Origin: Pseudomonas abietaniphila | GTDB taxonomy: Bacteria > Pseudomonadota > Gammaproteobacteria > Pseudomonadales > Pseudomonadaceae | Assembly (NCBI RefSeq): GCF_039697315.1 | Contig: NZ_CP155619.1 | Span: 3,534,001 to 3,598,000 of the forward strand | Length of the DNA: 64,000 nucleotides | Direction of reading: 5' to 3' | Shown: in pieces, positions 29,977 to 39,228 of the stretch | How the letters are laid out: each line of letters opens with the position of its first letter | How positions within the stretch are numbered: position 1 is the stretch's first letter | The notes under the pieces: model-generated | Databases searched by the model: none | Seen by the model: the letters and a program-made list of their open reading frames with translations, nothing else | What the model was told of the DNA's origin: nothing | Program-made: the position numbers and the translations under genes

Positions 29977-30414
29977 ATGGTCAAAGTTACCTTGAAGAAG
30001 AAAATCGAAGCCGAAGAAACGAAGGCCGTTTCCGAGGTTCGTCTTTATGCGCGCAAGATCTGGCTCGCGGGCCTGGGCGCTTATGTCAAGGCTGGGCAGG
30101 AAGGCGCCGAGTACGTCAAAGAGCTGATCAAGACGGGCGAGCAGACCGAGAAAAAGGCCAAGAAAGTCATCGATGAAAAAGTCGAGGCGGCCAACAGTGA
30201 AATCGATTCGGCCAAGGGCGAGATCAAGGGCGAAATCACCAAGGCCAAAGGTCGTGTCGAAGTGCAGCTCGACAAAATCGAAAGCGCATTCGACCGCCGT
30301 GTAGCCAGCGCCTTGAATCGCATTGGCATTCCGTCTAAACATGATGTTGAGACACTCTCTGCTAAGCTCGATGAGCTGACGGCATTGCTCGAACGTGTCG
30401 CGCGTAAACAATAA
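29977..30414 (+). CDS. phaI: PHA granule protein PhaI (phasin)
   Basis: 145 residues from the ATG at 29977, with GAGGT 5 bases upstream. Phasin fold: VRLYARKIWLAGLGAYVKAGQEGAEYVKELIK is the conserved hydrophobic granule-binding helix, followed by a long Lys/Glu-rich amphipathic helix and the tail FDRRVASALNRIGIPSKHDVETLSAKLDELTALL. The same N-terminal and tail motifs occur in PhaF, 10 bases downstream. PhaI coats medium-chain PHA granules. The only phasin-specific difference from PhaF is the absence of the Ala/Lys tail. Confidence 0.95.
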   Translation: MVKVTLKKKIEAEETKAVSEVRLYARKIWLAGLGAYVKAGQEGAEYVKELIKTGEQTEKKAKKVIDEKVEAANSEIDSAKGEIKGEITKAKGRVEVQLDKIESAFDRRVASALNRIGIPSKHDVETLSAKLDELTALLERVARKQ

Positions 30415-30424
30415 GGAGAGCAGG

Positions 30425-31333
30425 ATGGCTGGCAAGAAGAAATCTGAAAAAGAAGGCAGCTCCTGGATTGGCGAGGTTGAAAAATACTCCCGTCAAATCT
30501 GGCTGGCTGGTTTAGGCGCTTACTCGAAGATCAGCAATGACGGCAGTAAGCTTTTCGAAACGTTGGTGAAAGACGGCGAAAAAGCCGAGAAGGAAACCAA
30601 AGCGACCGTTGGCAAGACTGTCGACACCGCCAAGGCTTCCACCAAGTCCCGCGTCGGCGACGTGAAAGACCTGGCACTGGGCAAATGGGGCGAACTGGAA
30701 GGGGCGTTCGACAAGCGCCTGAACAGCGCGATTTCTCGCCTGGGTGTTCCGAGCCGCAACGAAGTCAAAGCCCTGCACAGCAAGGTTGATCTGTTGACCA
30801 AGCAAATCGAGAAACTGACCGGTGCATCGGTCACGCCTATCTCGACAACCGCAGCGGCAAAACCTGCAGCCAAGCCAGCGGCCAAAACCACCGCCAAGCC
30901 CCTGGCCAAAGCAGCTGCCAAGCCTGTCGCCAAAGCGGCCAGCACCGTTGCGAAGAAAACCGCAGCGGCCAAACCAGCAGTGGCCAAGGCCGCAGCCAAA
31001 CCGGTAGCGGCAGCGTCGAAGGCAGCGGCTTCCACCGCCGCCAAGACGAAAACGGTCGCCGCCAAGCCTGCACCAAAGGCCGCCGCGAAACCGGCTGCCA
31101 AGCCAGCGGCGAAACCAGCAGCAGCGGCGAAACCGGCTGCCAAACCAGCGGCAAAACCAGCCGCCGCGAAAAAGCCTGCAGCAGCCAAAAAGCCCGCCGC
31201 AGCCGCCAAACCGGCCGCAGCTTCTACCCCGGCTCCCGCTGCCAGCGCTGCACCCACCGCGTCAGCACCGTCGGCCCCTGCCGCTACACCGTCGCCAGCC
31301 TCCACGGCGTCGACACCGTCCAGCCAGTCCTGA
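30425..31333 (+). CDS. phaF: PHA granule protein PhaF (phasin with histone H1-like tail)
   Basis: 302 residues from the ATG at 30425 with an AAGGAG site; a longer frame starting at 30395 overlaps phaI and is not used. Residues 1 to about 135 are a phasin domain parallel to PhaI (YSRQIWLAGLGAYSKISNDG; FDKRLNSAISRLGVPSRNEV). The rest is low-complexity AAKPA/KPAAK repeats ending in an Ala/Pro/Ser segment. In P. putida this tail binds DNA without sequence specificity and helps split granules between daughter cells. It is followed by a terminator. Confidence 0.95.
   Translation: MAGKKKSEKEGSSWIGEVEKYSRQIWLAGLGAYSKISNDGSKLFETLVKDGEKAEKETKATVGKTVDTAKASTKSRVGDVKDLALGKWGELEGAFDKRLNSAISRLGVPSRNEVKALHSKVDLLTKQIEKLTGASVTPISTTAAAKPAAKPAAKTTAKPLAKAAAKPVAKAASTVAKKTAAAKPAVAKAAAKPVAAASKAAASTAAKTKTVAAKPAPKAAAKPAAKPAAKPAAAAKPAAKPAAKPAAAKKPAAAKKPAAAAKPAAASTPAPAASAAPTASAPSAPAATPSPASTASTPSSQS
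30850..31320 (+). repeat. AAKPA/KPAAK coding repeat of PhaF
   Basis: Imperfect tandem codon blocks rich in GCC/GCA-AAA/AAG-CCA/CCG encode the histone H1-like tail. Repeat number is likely to vary between strains because near-identical units such as KPAAKPAAKPA follow one another. Confidence 0.85.
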
Positions 31334-31352
31334 TTCCCGGCTGGCCACACCG

Positions 31353-31387
31353 AAACCCGATCTGTGAAAGCAGGTCGGGTTTTTTTG
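31353..31387 (+). terminator. Rho-independent terminator of phaIF
   Basis: Stem AAACCCGATCTG / CAGGTCGGGTTT with a TGAAAG loop and a T-run, 20 bases after the phaF stop. Confidence 0.9.
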
Positions 31388-31405
31388 TAGGTGACCTCTT
31401 GCCTG

Positions 31406-31495
31406 TGTAGGAGCGCGCTTGCCCGCGATTGCGGTGTGTCAGGCAATCAATCAATGCCTGACACATTGCAATCGCGGGCAAGCGCGCTCCTACAG
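31406..31495. repeat. REP doublet between phaF and phaD
   Basis: 26-base arms (core TGTAGGAGCGCGCTTGCCCG) in opposite orientation at the two ends. The loop has an inner inverted repeat TGTCAGGCA / TGCCTGACA, so the whole element could form one long hairpin. Confidence 0.93.
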
Positions 31496-31518
31496 GGGGT
31501 CGCCAAACCCAACGTGGT

Positions 31519-32133
31519 TCAATCCTCCAGATAATGCCGCGCCAACTGCTCGGCGGCGTGCCGTGCGCCGGGTTTCAGGTGCGGCGCGACGAGCATCATG
31601 ATCTGGTAAACCACCACGCGCGTTTCACCTTCGCGATCCAGAATGCGCTGGTAATCCAGCGAAAACAGCAGCGTCATGGTGATCTGTTCCACCAATTGCC
31701 CCAACGCCTGCGTGTCGCTGGTGACCTGGCCTTCGGTTTTGAGGCGAGCCAGTAACGAGGCGAGGGTGCGTTTGATCGAGTTGAGCAGATTCCGGATGCC
31801 GCGAGCGAGTTTGGGCAGGCGGCTGGCGAGGTTCGACAGGTCCTGAAACAGAAAGCGATAGTGCGAGAGGCGCTCGACGATCAGGTGCAGGAACAGCCAG
31901 TAATCCTCGGCGTCCAGACGTGCGTCGGCGGGTGGGTCGAGCAGCGGTGCCAGCTCGTGCTGAAAGCGCTCGAACAGCTCCATCACCAACGGCTCCTTGC
32001 CGTGAAAGTGGTAGTAGAGGTTGCCCGGGCTGATCTCCAGCTCGTTGGCGATTTCCAGAGTTGAAACGTTGGGTTCGCCCTGTCGATTGAACAGCAGCAG
32101 GGCGCATTCGAGTATGCGGTCGCGGGTCTTCAT
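31519..32133 (-). CDS. phaD: PHA-locus TetR-family regulator PhaD
   Basis: 204 residues. N-terminal helix-turn-helix (TLEIANELEISPGNLYYHFHGKEPLV, about residues 24-49) followed by a helical ligand domain. In P. putida PhaD activates the phaC1 and phaI promoters and responds to a beta-oxidation-derived CoA ligand. Position at the end of phaC1-Z-C2-D and convergent with phaIF is standard. A REP doublet separates it from phaC2. Confidence 0.94.
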   Translation of the reverse strand: MKTRDRILECALLLFNRQGEPNVSTLEIANELEISPGNLYYHFHGKEPLVMELFERFQHELAPLLDPPADARLDAEDYWLFLHLIVERLSHYRFLFQDLSNLASRLPKLARGIRNLLNSIKRTLASLLARLKTEGQVTSDTQALGQLVEQITMTLLFSLDYQRILDREGETRVVVYQIMMLVAPHLKPGARHAAEQLARHYLED

Positions 32134-32185
32134 CCAGTCTTCTTAGTTCGGTGCATAAGCTGATTTGTTGTGCGCAGCGATGAAC

Positions 32186-32275
32186 TGTAGGAGCGCGCTT
32201 GCCCGGGATTGCGTCAGTTCAGGCATATCGTTGGCGCCTGACACCCCCCAATCGCGGGCAAGCGCGCTCCTACAG
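32186..32275. repeat. REP doublet between phaC2 and phaD
   Basis: Arms of about 26 bases, starting TGTAGGAGCGCGCTTGCCCG at 32186 and ending at 32275, with one mismatch (GGGATT against AATCGCG). The loop contains TCAGGC...GCCTGACAC, a degenerate form of the inner repeat at 31406. Confidence 0.9.
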
Positions 32276-32286
32276 GTAAAGCGTCG

Positions 32287-33969
32287 TTAGCGGACGCGCA
32301 CATACGTCCCCGGCGCAGCCTCCATCGGTGGGTAATTCTGGTTGCCCAGCGCCGTCAGGGTTTCGCGCTGCGCTCCGGAGCGCTCCTGAATCCAGCTCAA
32401 CCAGTTTGGCCACCAACTGCCTTCGTTGCGCTTGGCGTCGAAATACCACGCGCGTGGGTCGCTGCTCAGTTTGCCGTTCTCGACGAAATTCGCCTTTGAG
32501 TTGCCTGGCGGGTTGAGAATGCTCTGGACGTGCCCGCTGTTGGAAAGCACAAAACGGCGCTCGCCACCCAGCAGCAACGTCGAGCGATAGACCACGTCCC
32601 ATGGCGTAATGTGATCGTTGATGCCTGCGACGCTAAAGCTGTCCACCGTGACCTTCTGCAGGTCGATCGGCGTCCCGCAGACTTCAAGGCCGCCAGGATG
32701 CGTCAGCGGGTTGTGTTTGAAGAAGTCCAGCAGGTCGCCGTGCAGCGCAGCCGGCAGACGCGTGCTGTCGTTGTTCCAGTAGAGAATGTCGAAAGGCGGC
32801 GGCGCCTTGCCCAGCAAGTAATTGTTGACCCAGTAGGACCAGATCAGATCGTTGGGGCGCATCCAGGCGAACACCTTGGCCATGTCACGCCCGTCCAGAA
32901 CGCCGCGCTGATAGGAGCGACGCTTGGCTGCTTCCAGTGTTTGTTCATCAATGAACAGCGTGGCCGGGCTCTCGATCTGGCTGTCCAGCAGACTTACCAG
33001 ATAACTCGCACTCGACACCCGGCGCATCTGCCGCTTGGCTTGCAAATGACCCTGCAGCGCCGCGATGGTCAGACCGCCCGCACAGGCGCCCATGAGGTTG
33101 ACCTGGGGTGAACCGGTGATGGCACGGCACACGTTCATCGCTTCTTCGGCGGCTTCGACGTAACTGGACAGACCCCATTCACGATGTCGCACATCCGGGT
33201 TGCGCCAACTGATGATGAAGGTCTGCAAGCCGTTTTTCAGCGCGTACTGGACGAAGCTGTTGGTCGGGCTCAGGTCGAAGATGTAGTACTTGTTGATTTG
33301 CGGCGGCACGATCAGCAGCGGGCGCGCGTACTGTTTTTCGCTCATGGGCTTGTACTGGATCAACTCCAGCAGCTCGTTGCGAAATACCACGGCGCCGGGC
33401 GTTACCGCCAGCGTGCGGCCGATCTCGAAGGCGTCCTTCGTGGTCTGGCTGGGCAGGCCATTGTTGTGCAAGAAGTCGTCGAGCATGTGGCTCAGGCCTT
33501 TCACCACACTGGTGCCGCCTGAATTAAACAGCTCTTTGACCGCCAGAGGATTGAGCAGGCTGTTGGTCGGCGCCAGCGCATCGTTGAGCAAGGCAAAGAT
33601 GAACTGCGCGCGAGAGCGATCGTCTTCCGACAGGCCGCTGTCATCGATCCAGTGACGCACTTGGTGCTGCCAACTCAAATAGGCCTGCAGGCCGCGGCGG
33701 TAGAGCGGGTTGTGGCTCCAGGTCGGATCGCTGAAGCGTGTGTCGTTGGGGTGCGGCTGGTGCGGCGTGTCGCCCAGCATCACGCGGCCAAGTTGCCCAC
33801 CGAGCGCAAGCGCATGACGCGCTGTGTAAACCGGGTGTTTCAGGCCTTGCAGCGCCACGTTGCGCAAGGTTGAAAACAGGTCCCTGCCGCGCAGACCGGT
33901 GATCGCACTTTGCGCGTTGATGTAGGTCGCAGGCGTTGTATAAGCACTCTTCGCCGGTTTGTCTCGCAT
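32287..33969 (-). CDS. phaC2: Class II poly(3-hydroxyalkanoate) synthase 2
   Basis: 560 residues. Polymerises (R)-3-hydroxyacyl-CoA of medium chain length. The lipase-like box GACAGG carries the catalytic Cys296; the partner residues are Asp452 (GINDHITPW) and His480 (NSGHVQSI). The N-terminus differs from PhaC1 (MRDKPAKSAYTTPATYIN), as is usual for PhaC2. The signatures YKPMSEKQYARPLLIVPPQINKYYIFDL and FIISWRNP are intact. Third gene of phaC1-Z-C2-D. Confidence 0.96.
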   Translation of the reverse strand: MRDKPAKSAYTTPATYINAQSAITGLRGRDLFSTLRNVALQGLKHPVYTARHALALGGQLGRVMLGDTPHQPHPNDTRFSDPTWSHNPLYRRGLQAYLSWQHQVRHWIDDSGLSEDDRSRAQFIFALLNDALAPTNSLLNPLAVKELFNSGGTSVVKGLSHMLDDFLHNNGLPSQTTKDAFEIGRTLAVTPGAVVFRNELLELIQYKPMSEKQYARPLLIVPPQINKYYIFDLSPTNSFVQYALKNGLQTFIISWRNPDVRHREWGLSSYVEAAEEAMNVCRAITGSPQVNLMGACAGGLTIAALQGHLQAKRQMRRVSSASYLVSLLDSQIESPATLFIDEQTLEAAKRRSYQRGVLDGRDMAKVFAWMRPNDLIWSYWVNNYLLGKAPPPFDILYWNNDSTRLPAALHGDLLDFFKHNPLTHPGGLEVCGTPIDLQKVTVDSFSVAGINDHITPWDVVYRSTLLLGGERRFVLSNSGHVQSILNPPGNSKANFVENGKLSSDPRAWYFDAKRNEGSWWPNWLSWIQERSGAQRETLTALGNQNYPPMEAAPGTYVRVR

Positions 33970-34133
33970 GGATCAACACTCCTTCGTCAGACCATCAGCA
34001 CATACACCTGCGCAGGCAACGACATGATCCGTTGCCCGCGCCACCCTGCACCTTGGCAATCCCGCTGACAGTGCAGTCAATGAAGCGATTTATGTTTTTG
34101 AAGCACGAGCGCTTGCTACGCCAGGCAAATCCT

Positions 34134-34994
34134 TCAGGGCTGTCGCACGACGGGTGCGGGTTGAGGATGCATGACGGCGCGTTGCCGTTCCTGCTGAAGA
34201 AACTTCATGATGATCGGCGCGACCGCCTCGGCCCGGGTAATCAAAAACAAATGACCGTCGTCGATTATGTGTAGCTGGGCATTGGGTATCCGCCAAGCCA
34301 GTAGTCGCATATTGATCAGCGGAATCAGCGGATCGTCATCACCGGCTAGCACCAGCGTCGGCTGTCGAATTTTGTGCAGCCAGTGGATGCTGGTCCAACC
34401 CATGCCGGCGAAGAGCTGCCAGTAGTAACCCAACTTCCCGGACGAGCGGACCTTGGCCGCATGATTGGCGGCCAGATGCGGGTCGCGACGGAACGCTCCT
34501 CCGTAGATTTCCGGGGCGATGCGAATCACGTGGGACGGCTGGATGTAGCGGCGCGGGCTCGCCATCAGCCACAGCACTTTCGGCTTGCCTGGCACCATCA
34601 CGGCACCTGCCGCGGTTGCGGCGAGCACCAGCTTCTTGCAGCGCTCGGGATAGTCGTGAGCGAACTGCTGAGCCAGCGCGCCGCCCCATGACACGCCAAT
34701 CGCGTTGACCTGGCCATAGTTCAGATAATCGAGCATCCGCGCCGCGAGTTTGGCCAGGCCGGGAAAACGGTAGGGGCGGCTGGGCGTCGATGAGCCGCCT
34801 ACGCCGGGCACGTCGAAGGCGATCACCTCAAGGTCCGGGTCCAGCGCGTCGACGAAGGGAAACACCAGCTCCAGGTTGGCGCCGATGCCGTTGAAAATCA
34901 GTAGCGGCGTGAGATGACTCTTGCCGGGGCGCACCGCAGTGCGGATGTTGTGGCCATCCAGATCGATGGTGCGAAATACAAACGGTTGCGGCAT
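34134..34994 (-). CDS. phaZ: Intracellular medium-chain PHA depolymerase
   Basis: 286 residues from the ATG at 34992-34994, where homologues start; the in-frame extension upstream runs into a REP element. Alpha/beta hydrolase that degrades stored PHA on the granule. Catalytic triad positions match those of P. putida PhaZ: Ser102 in GVSWGG, Asp221 in GDDDP, His248 in DDGHLF. It lies between the two synthase genes, so polymer turnover and synthesis share one transcript. Confidence 0.96.
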   Translation of the reverse strand: MPQPFVFRTIDLDGHNIRTAVRPGKSHLTPLLIFNGIGANLELVFPFVDALDPDLEVIAFDVPGVGGSSTPSRPYRFPGLAKLAARMLDYLNYGQVNAIGVSWGGALAQQFAHDYPERCKKLVLAATAAGAVMVPGKPKVLWLMASPRRYIQPSHVIRIAPEIYGGAFRRDPHLAANHAAKVRSSGKLGYYWQLFAGMGWTSIHWLHKIRQPTLVLAGDDDPLIPLINMRLLAWRIPNAQLHIIDDGHLFLITRAEAVAPIIMKFLQQERQRAVMHPQPAPVVRQP

Positions 34995-35113
34995 GCGCGA
35001 AGCCCTGTGGGTTAAACGCCGGTAATGCAGTCCTGCGCGTTTTCCGGTCCTGAAACCGCCTCGGCGGTTCCTGTGTGTTCGATGCTTGCCGTTCCATTTA
35101 CAACGCATGCCCC

Positions 35114-35201
35114 TGTAGGAGCGCGCTTGCCCGCGATTGCTTATGGTCTGACACCACAACTGTGCCTGACACACCGTAATCGCGGGCAAGCGCGCTACTA
35201 C
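35114..35201. repeat. REP doublet between phaC1 and phaZ
   Basis: Arms of about 25 bases (start TGTAGGAGCGCGCTTGCCCG; the right arm has CTAC for CTCC near 35197, one mismatch). The loop has GTCTGACAC...GTGCCTGACAC. It sits inside the phaC1-phaZ transcript. Confidence 0.9.
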
Positions 35202-35241
35202 GCCCTTCGGGCAGAATCAAAAGCGCATCGCCGCTTTGAAT

Positions 35242-36921
35242 TTATCTCTCGTGAACATACGTCCCTGGCGAAGCCTCGCCCGCCGGGTACGCCTTGTTAC
35301 CCAGTGTAGCGGGGGATTTTTTCAGTTTGCCGGAGCGCTCTGCCTGCCAGGCCTGCCAGTGCAGCCACCAGGAATCCGTGTGCTTGGTTGCGTCTTCCTG
35401 CCAGCGGTTGGCGTCGTCCGGCATCTCCGGGTTGGTCATGAACCGCGCCTTCGGGTTGCCCGGCGGGTTCAGGATGCTCTGGATATGCCCACTGTTGGAC
35501 AGCACGAACTCGGTCTTGCCGCCAAACAGTCTGGCCGACTTGTAGCACGACACCCACGGTGTGATGTGGTCGTTGGTGCCCGCCAGACAGAAGATGTCAC
35601 TTTTGACCTGCTTCAAGTCGATCGGCGTACCGCACACTTCCAGCGCGTTGGGGCGAACCAGCGGATTGTTCTTGAACATCTCGATCAAGTCACCATGAAA
35701 CGCGGCGGGCAGACGGGTGGTGTCGTTGTTCCAGAACAGGATGTCGAACACGGGCGGCTCGTTGCCCAGCAGGTAGTTGTTCACCCAATAATTCCAGATC
35801 AGGTCGTTGGGGCGCATCCAGGCGAACACCTTCGCCATATCTTTGCCCTCCAGCACGCCTGCCTGATAAGAGTGGCGCTTGGCCGACTCCAGCGTCTGCT
35901 CGTCGACGAACAGCGCCACCTGTGTGTCCAGCGTGGTGTCGAGCACGCTTACCAGCAGGGTCAGCGCGTTGACTTTCTGCTCGCCGAGGGCTGCGTAATG
36001 GCCCAGCAATGCGGTGCAGGTGATGCCGCCGGAACACGCGCCCAGCATGTTCACGTCCTTGCTGCCGGTGATCTTGCAGACCACGTCTACGGCTTCTTTC
36101 ACAGCGTCGATGTAGGTCGACAGGCCCCATTCACGTTGCGCCTTGGTCGGGTTGCGCCAACTGATGATGAACGTCTGCACGTTGTTGCGCAGGCAGAAGC
36201 GGGCCAGGCTTTTGTCCGGGCTCAAGTCGAAAACGTAGAATTTGTTGATCTGCGGTGGCACCACCAACAGTGGTCGTTCAAACACCTGCTCGGTGATCGG
36301 CTTGTACTGGATCAGCTCCAGCACGTCGTTGCGAAACACCACCACGCCTTCGGTGGTCCCCAGATTCTTGCCGACTTCGAACGCGTCCATGTTGACCTGG
36401 CTCGGCATGCCGCCGTTGTTCACCAGGTCTTTGGCCAGATGTGACAAGCCGTCGAGAATGCTTTTGCCGCCGGTTTCGAAAAAGCGTTTGACCGCTGCCG
36501 GGTTGGCCGCGCCATTGGTGGGCGACATCGCTTCGGTCATCAGCGTAATCACGAAGTGACCCCGGCTGATGTCCTGATCGGACAGGCTGCTGTCGTCGAT
36601 CCAGTCGTGCAGCTCCTTGCGCCAGGCGAGGTAAGTTTGCAGGTAGCGGCGGTAGAGCGGGTTCTGGCTCCAGGCCGGATCGACAAAGCGACGGTCGTCG
36701 CTGTCGGGCGTCAGCGTGGACCTGCCGAGCAGGACGTTCTTGAGTTCGAGCCCAAAGTGGGCCACGTGCTTGGCGCTGTGGAAGGGTTGCCTGATGGCCT
36801 GAGTCAATACCATGCGTGCCGTGGTGAGCAAATCCTTGCGCCTCAGGCCTACAACAGGGTTCAACCCCAAGGTGTGTTCAGAGGCTTGACGCGGCAGATC
36901 ATCATTACTCTTGTTACTCAT
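35242..36921 (-). CDS. phaC1: Class II poly(3-hydroxyalkanoate) synthase 1
   Basis: 559 residues, the length of Pseudomonas PhaC1. Catalytic Cys296 in GACSGG, Asp451 in GTNDHITPW and His479 in NSGHIQSI match the numbering of the family. The N-terminus MSNKSNDDLPRQASEHTLGLNPVVGLR is characteristic of PhaC1. First gene of the pha operon on the minus strand; the promoter should lie in the 352-base gap upstream. Confidence 0.97.
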   Translation of the reverse strand: MSNKSNDDLPRQASEHTLGLNPVVGLRRKDLLTTARMVLTQAIRQPFHSAKHVAHFGLELKNVLLGRSTLTPDSDDRRFVDPAWSQNPLYRRYLQTYLAWRKELHDWIDDSSLSDQDISRGHFVITLMTEAMSPTNGAANPAAVKRFFETGGKSILDGLSHLAKDLVNNGGMPSQVNMDAFEVGKNLGTTEGVVVFRNDVLELIQYKPITEQVFERPLLVVPPQINKFYVFDLSPDKSLARFCLRNNVQTFIISWRNPTKAQREWGLSTYIDAVKEAVDVVCKITGSKDVNMLGACSGGITCTALLGHYAALGEQKVNALTLLVSVLDTTLDTQVALFVDEQTLESAKRHSYQAGVLEGKDMAKVFAWMRPNDLIWNYWVNNYLLGNEPPVFDILFWNNDTTRLPAAFHGDLIEMFKNNPLVRPNALEVCGTPIDLKQVKSDIFCLAGTNDHITPWVSCYKSARLFGGKTEFVLSNSGHIQSILNPPGNPKARFMTNPEMPDDANRWQEDATKHTDSWWLHWQAWQAERSGKLKKSPATLGNKAYPAGEASPGTYVHER

Positions 36922-37273
36922 CTACGACGCTCCATTGTCCTGAGACGAGCACTGGCATCCCTGTGAAAACACGCCACGGGCAAACGCCAGTACTGCTCTC
37001 GGGTGACCGATGATTAACACAACAGGTGTGAACGCTTACGCCAGGCACCGAGTTTTTGGGGGTGCTTCAGGCGACCGCTACGAACAACACCGACAGGCTT
37101 CTGCAACTACTCCAATGCAGATGGCTCGCCAGAATCATTGGTTACGCGAGATTTCAAAAAATCGCAAGCAGGGCCAGTCATTGACCGCTGCGCGGAACAT
37201 TGAAGCAAATGGAATTAGAAAGTGCGTCCTAAAACGCCAGTCGGTCGTCCAGCGCCCGGGCTAGAGCACTGGC
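36922..37273. other. Gap upstream of phaC1 without a supported gene
   Basis: 352 bases between the DUF971 gene and phaC1. It must carry the phaC1 promoter and any PhaD site, but I found neither a clear sigma-70 pair nor a GG-N10-GC sigma-54 element. A weak GCACC/GGTGC hairpin near 37046-37066 is the only structure. Short reading frames here lack ribosome sites and similarity. Confidence 0.5.
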
Positions 37274-37651
37274 TTAAAGCATCAGTCGAATGACTTGCTC
37301 GGAAGGGTCGCGGGATTTGCCTGCTGCTTTGAGCTCGGCCAGATAGTCGTCCCACAGCTGCGTCTGGCGTTGCGCCAGTTGCTCGAGGTACTCCCAGGTG
37401 AACAGTCCGCTGTCATGACCGTCGTCGAAGGTCAGTTTTAGTGCGTACTGACCGGCCGGTTCTATCTTGCTCAGGCCGACACCCAACTTGCCGAATTGCA
37501 GAATCGGATTGCCATGCCCCTGGACCTCGGCGGAAGGCGAATGCACTCGCAGAAATTCGGCAGGCAAACGGTATTCCTCATCCGGGCCGTATTTCAGGCT
37601 GAGGATTTTCGAGGCTTTGTGAAGCTGGATCGCGGTGGGGATTCGAGGCAT
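37274..37651 (-). CDS. DUF971 family protein (gamma-butyrobetaine hydroxylase N-terminal-like domain)
   Basis: 125 residues from the ATG at 37649-37651 (MPRIPTAIQLHKASKILSLKY), with AAGG upstream; an in-frame extension to 37720 crosses a REP arm and is rejected. The family motifs are YRLPAEFLRVHSPSAEVQGHG, VGLSKIEPAGQYALKLTFDDGHDSGLFTWEYL. The DUF971 fold is also found in Fe-S cluster carrier ApbC fusions and in gamma-butyrobetaine hydroxylases, but the role alone is unknown. It follows hslVU on the same strand. Confidence 0.9.
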   Translation of the reverse strand: MPRIPTAIQLHKASKILSLKYGPDEEYRLPAEFLRVHSPSAEVQGHGNPILQFGKLGVGLSKIEPAGQYALKLTFDDGHDSGLFTWEYLEQLAQRQTQLWDDYLAELKAAGKSRDPSEQVIRLML

Positions 37652-37676
37652 GGAATTCGCGCCTTGCACAGAACAT

Positions 37677-37766
37677 TGTAGGAGCCGGCTTGCTGGCGAA
37701 TGCCATAGCACAGTCGACATCGCGGCGACTGATCTGCTGCATTCGCCAGCAAACCGGCTCCTACAG
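37677..37766. repeat. REP doublet between hslU and the DUF971 gene
   Basis: Arms start TGTAGGAGCCGGCTTGCTGG at 37677 and end CCGGCTCCTACAG at 37766, opposite orientation with one mismatch. Different subfamily (CCGGCTTGCTGGCGAA) from the pha-locus copies. Confidence 0.9.
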
Positions 37767-37822
37767 GAGATCTGCGTCCAGCCCGAATAGTAGCGGCTGG
37801 ACAGACCTCATGGTGGATGCGG

Positions 37823-39160
37823 TTAAAGAATATAGCGCGACAAGTCTTCGTCTTCCGCCAGCTCGCCCAGATGGCTGTTGACGTAGTCGGCGTCGATCTG
37901 GATCGTTCCGGCGTCCTGCGAAGTCGCCAGGTCGCCCGCGCTGAAAGAGACTTCTTCCAGCAGACGTTCCAGCAAAGTGTGCAGACGACGGGCGCCGATG
38001 TTTTCGGTCTTCTCGTTGACCTGCCAGGCGATTTCCGCCAGACGCTTGATGCCTTCAGGCATGAACTCGATGTTCAGGCCCTCGGTTTTCAGCAGTTCGC
38101 GATATTGCTCGGTCAGGGAGGCGTGTGGCTCGCTCAGGATGCGTTCGAAATCCTGTGGGCTGAGCGCTTTGAGTTCCACACGGATTGGCAGACGACCTTG
38201 CAGCTCAGGCACCAGATCGCTCGGCTTGCTCAAGTGGAACGCGCCGGAAGCGATGAACAGGATGTGGTCGGTCTTGACCATGCCCAGCTTGGTGTTGACG
38301 GTGCAGCCTTCGATCAGTGGCAGCAGGTCGCGCTGTACACCTTCGCGAGACACATCGGCACCACCGACGTTGCCGCGCTTGGCGACCTTGTCGATCTCGT
38401 CGATGAACACGATTCCGTGCTGTTCAACGGCTTCCAGCGCCTTGCCCTTGAGCTCTTCGTCATTGACCAGACGGCTCGCTTCTTCGTCGCGGACCATCTT
38501 CAGTGCGTCCTTGACCTTCAGCTTGCGGCTCTTTTTCTTGCCCTTGCCCATGTTGGCGAACAGGCTTTGCAGCTGATTGGTCATCTCTTCCATGCCGGGC
38601 GGCGCGGAAATATCGACACCGCTCATTTCGGCGACTTCGATTTCGATTTCCTTGTCGTCCAGCTGGCCTTCACGCAGGCGCTTGCGGAACAGTTGGCGCG
38701 TGTTGGAATCGTTGCTCGACGACGCGTCCTCGTTGAAGCCAACGCGTGCCGGTGGCAGCAGGGCGTCGAGAATGCGGTCTTCGGCAGCGTCTTCGGCACG
38801 ATGACGCACCTTGGTCATTTCCTGTTCGCGCAGCAGCTTCATGGCGGCGTCGGCCAGATCACGAATGATCGACTCGACGTCACGGCCCACATAACCGACT
38901 TCGGTGAACTTGGTCGCTTCGACCTTGATGAACGGCGCGTTGGCGAGTTTGGCCAGACGACGGGCGATCTCGGTTTTACCGACACCGGTGGGGCCGATCA
39001 TCAGAATGTTTTTCGGGGTGACTTCGACGCGCAGCTCTTCTGGCAGCTGCATCCGGCGCCAGCGGTTGCGCAGCGCGATGGCGACGGCGCGTTTTGCATC
39101 GTCCTGGCCGATGATATGGCGATTGAGTTCGTGGACGATTTCACGGGGAGTCATGGACAT
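37823..39160 (-). CDS. hslU: ATP-dependent protease ATPase subunit HslU
   Basis: 445 residues. AAA+ unfoldase that feeds substrates to HslV. Walker A GPTGVGKT near residue 57, Walker B VFIDEIDK, the pore motif GYVGRDVE and the sensor-2/C-terminal region [38 protein letters not shown], ending DLSRYIL, the tail that docks into HslV. The start ATG at 39158-39160 ([19 protein letters not shown]) is the family start; 24 upstream codons are not. Confidence 0.97.
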   Translation of the reverse strand: MSMTPREIVHELNRHIIGQDDAKRAVAIALRNRWRRMQLPEELRVEVTPKNILMIGPTGVGKTEIARRLAKLANAPFIKVEATKFTEVGYVGRDVESIIRDLADAAMKLLREQEMTKVRHRAEDAAEDRILDALLPPARVGFNEDASSSNDSNTRQLFRKRLREGQLDDKEIEIEVAEMSGVDISAPPGMEEMTNQLQSLFANMGKGKKKSRKLKVKDALKMVRDEEASRLVNDEELKGKALEAVEQHGIVFIDEIDKVAKRGNVGGADVSREGVQRDLLPLIEGCTVNTKLGMVKTDHILFIASGAFHLSKPSDLVPELQGRLPIRVELKALSPQDFERILSEPHASLTEQYRELLKTEGLNIEFMPEGIKRLAEIAWQVNEKTENIGARRLHTLLERLLEEVSFSAGDLATSQDAGTIQIDADYVNSHLGELAEDEDLSRYIL

Positions 39161-39228
39161 GGTTTTCAACGGTCCTCGGTCGTGGATGAGTTCAGCGGGC
39201 CGCGATGAATTGCGACCCGCGGCAGGAC

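Noticed and set aside
29768..35201. Repeated approximately 90-base elements considered as a CRISPR array
   Set aside because: The copies are inverted doublets scattered between genes at irregular distances, with no regular spacers and no cas genes; they are REP doublets.
36922..37273. A sigma-54 promoter for phaC1 at the minus-strand sequence TGGCCCTGCTTGC
   Set aside because: The GG and GC elements are 8 bases apart, whereas 10 are required.
37817..39208. A 463-codon open frame antisense to hslU
   Set aside because: Exact complement of a well-identified gene with no supporting signals.
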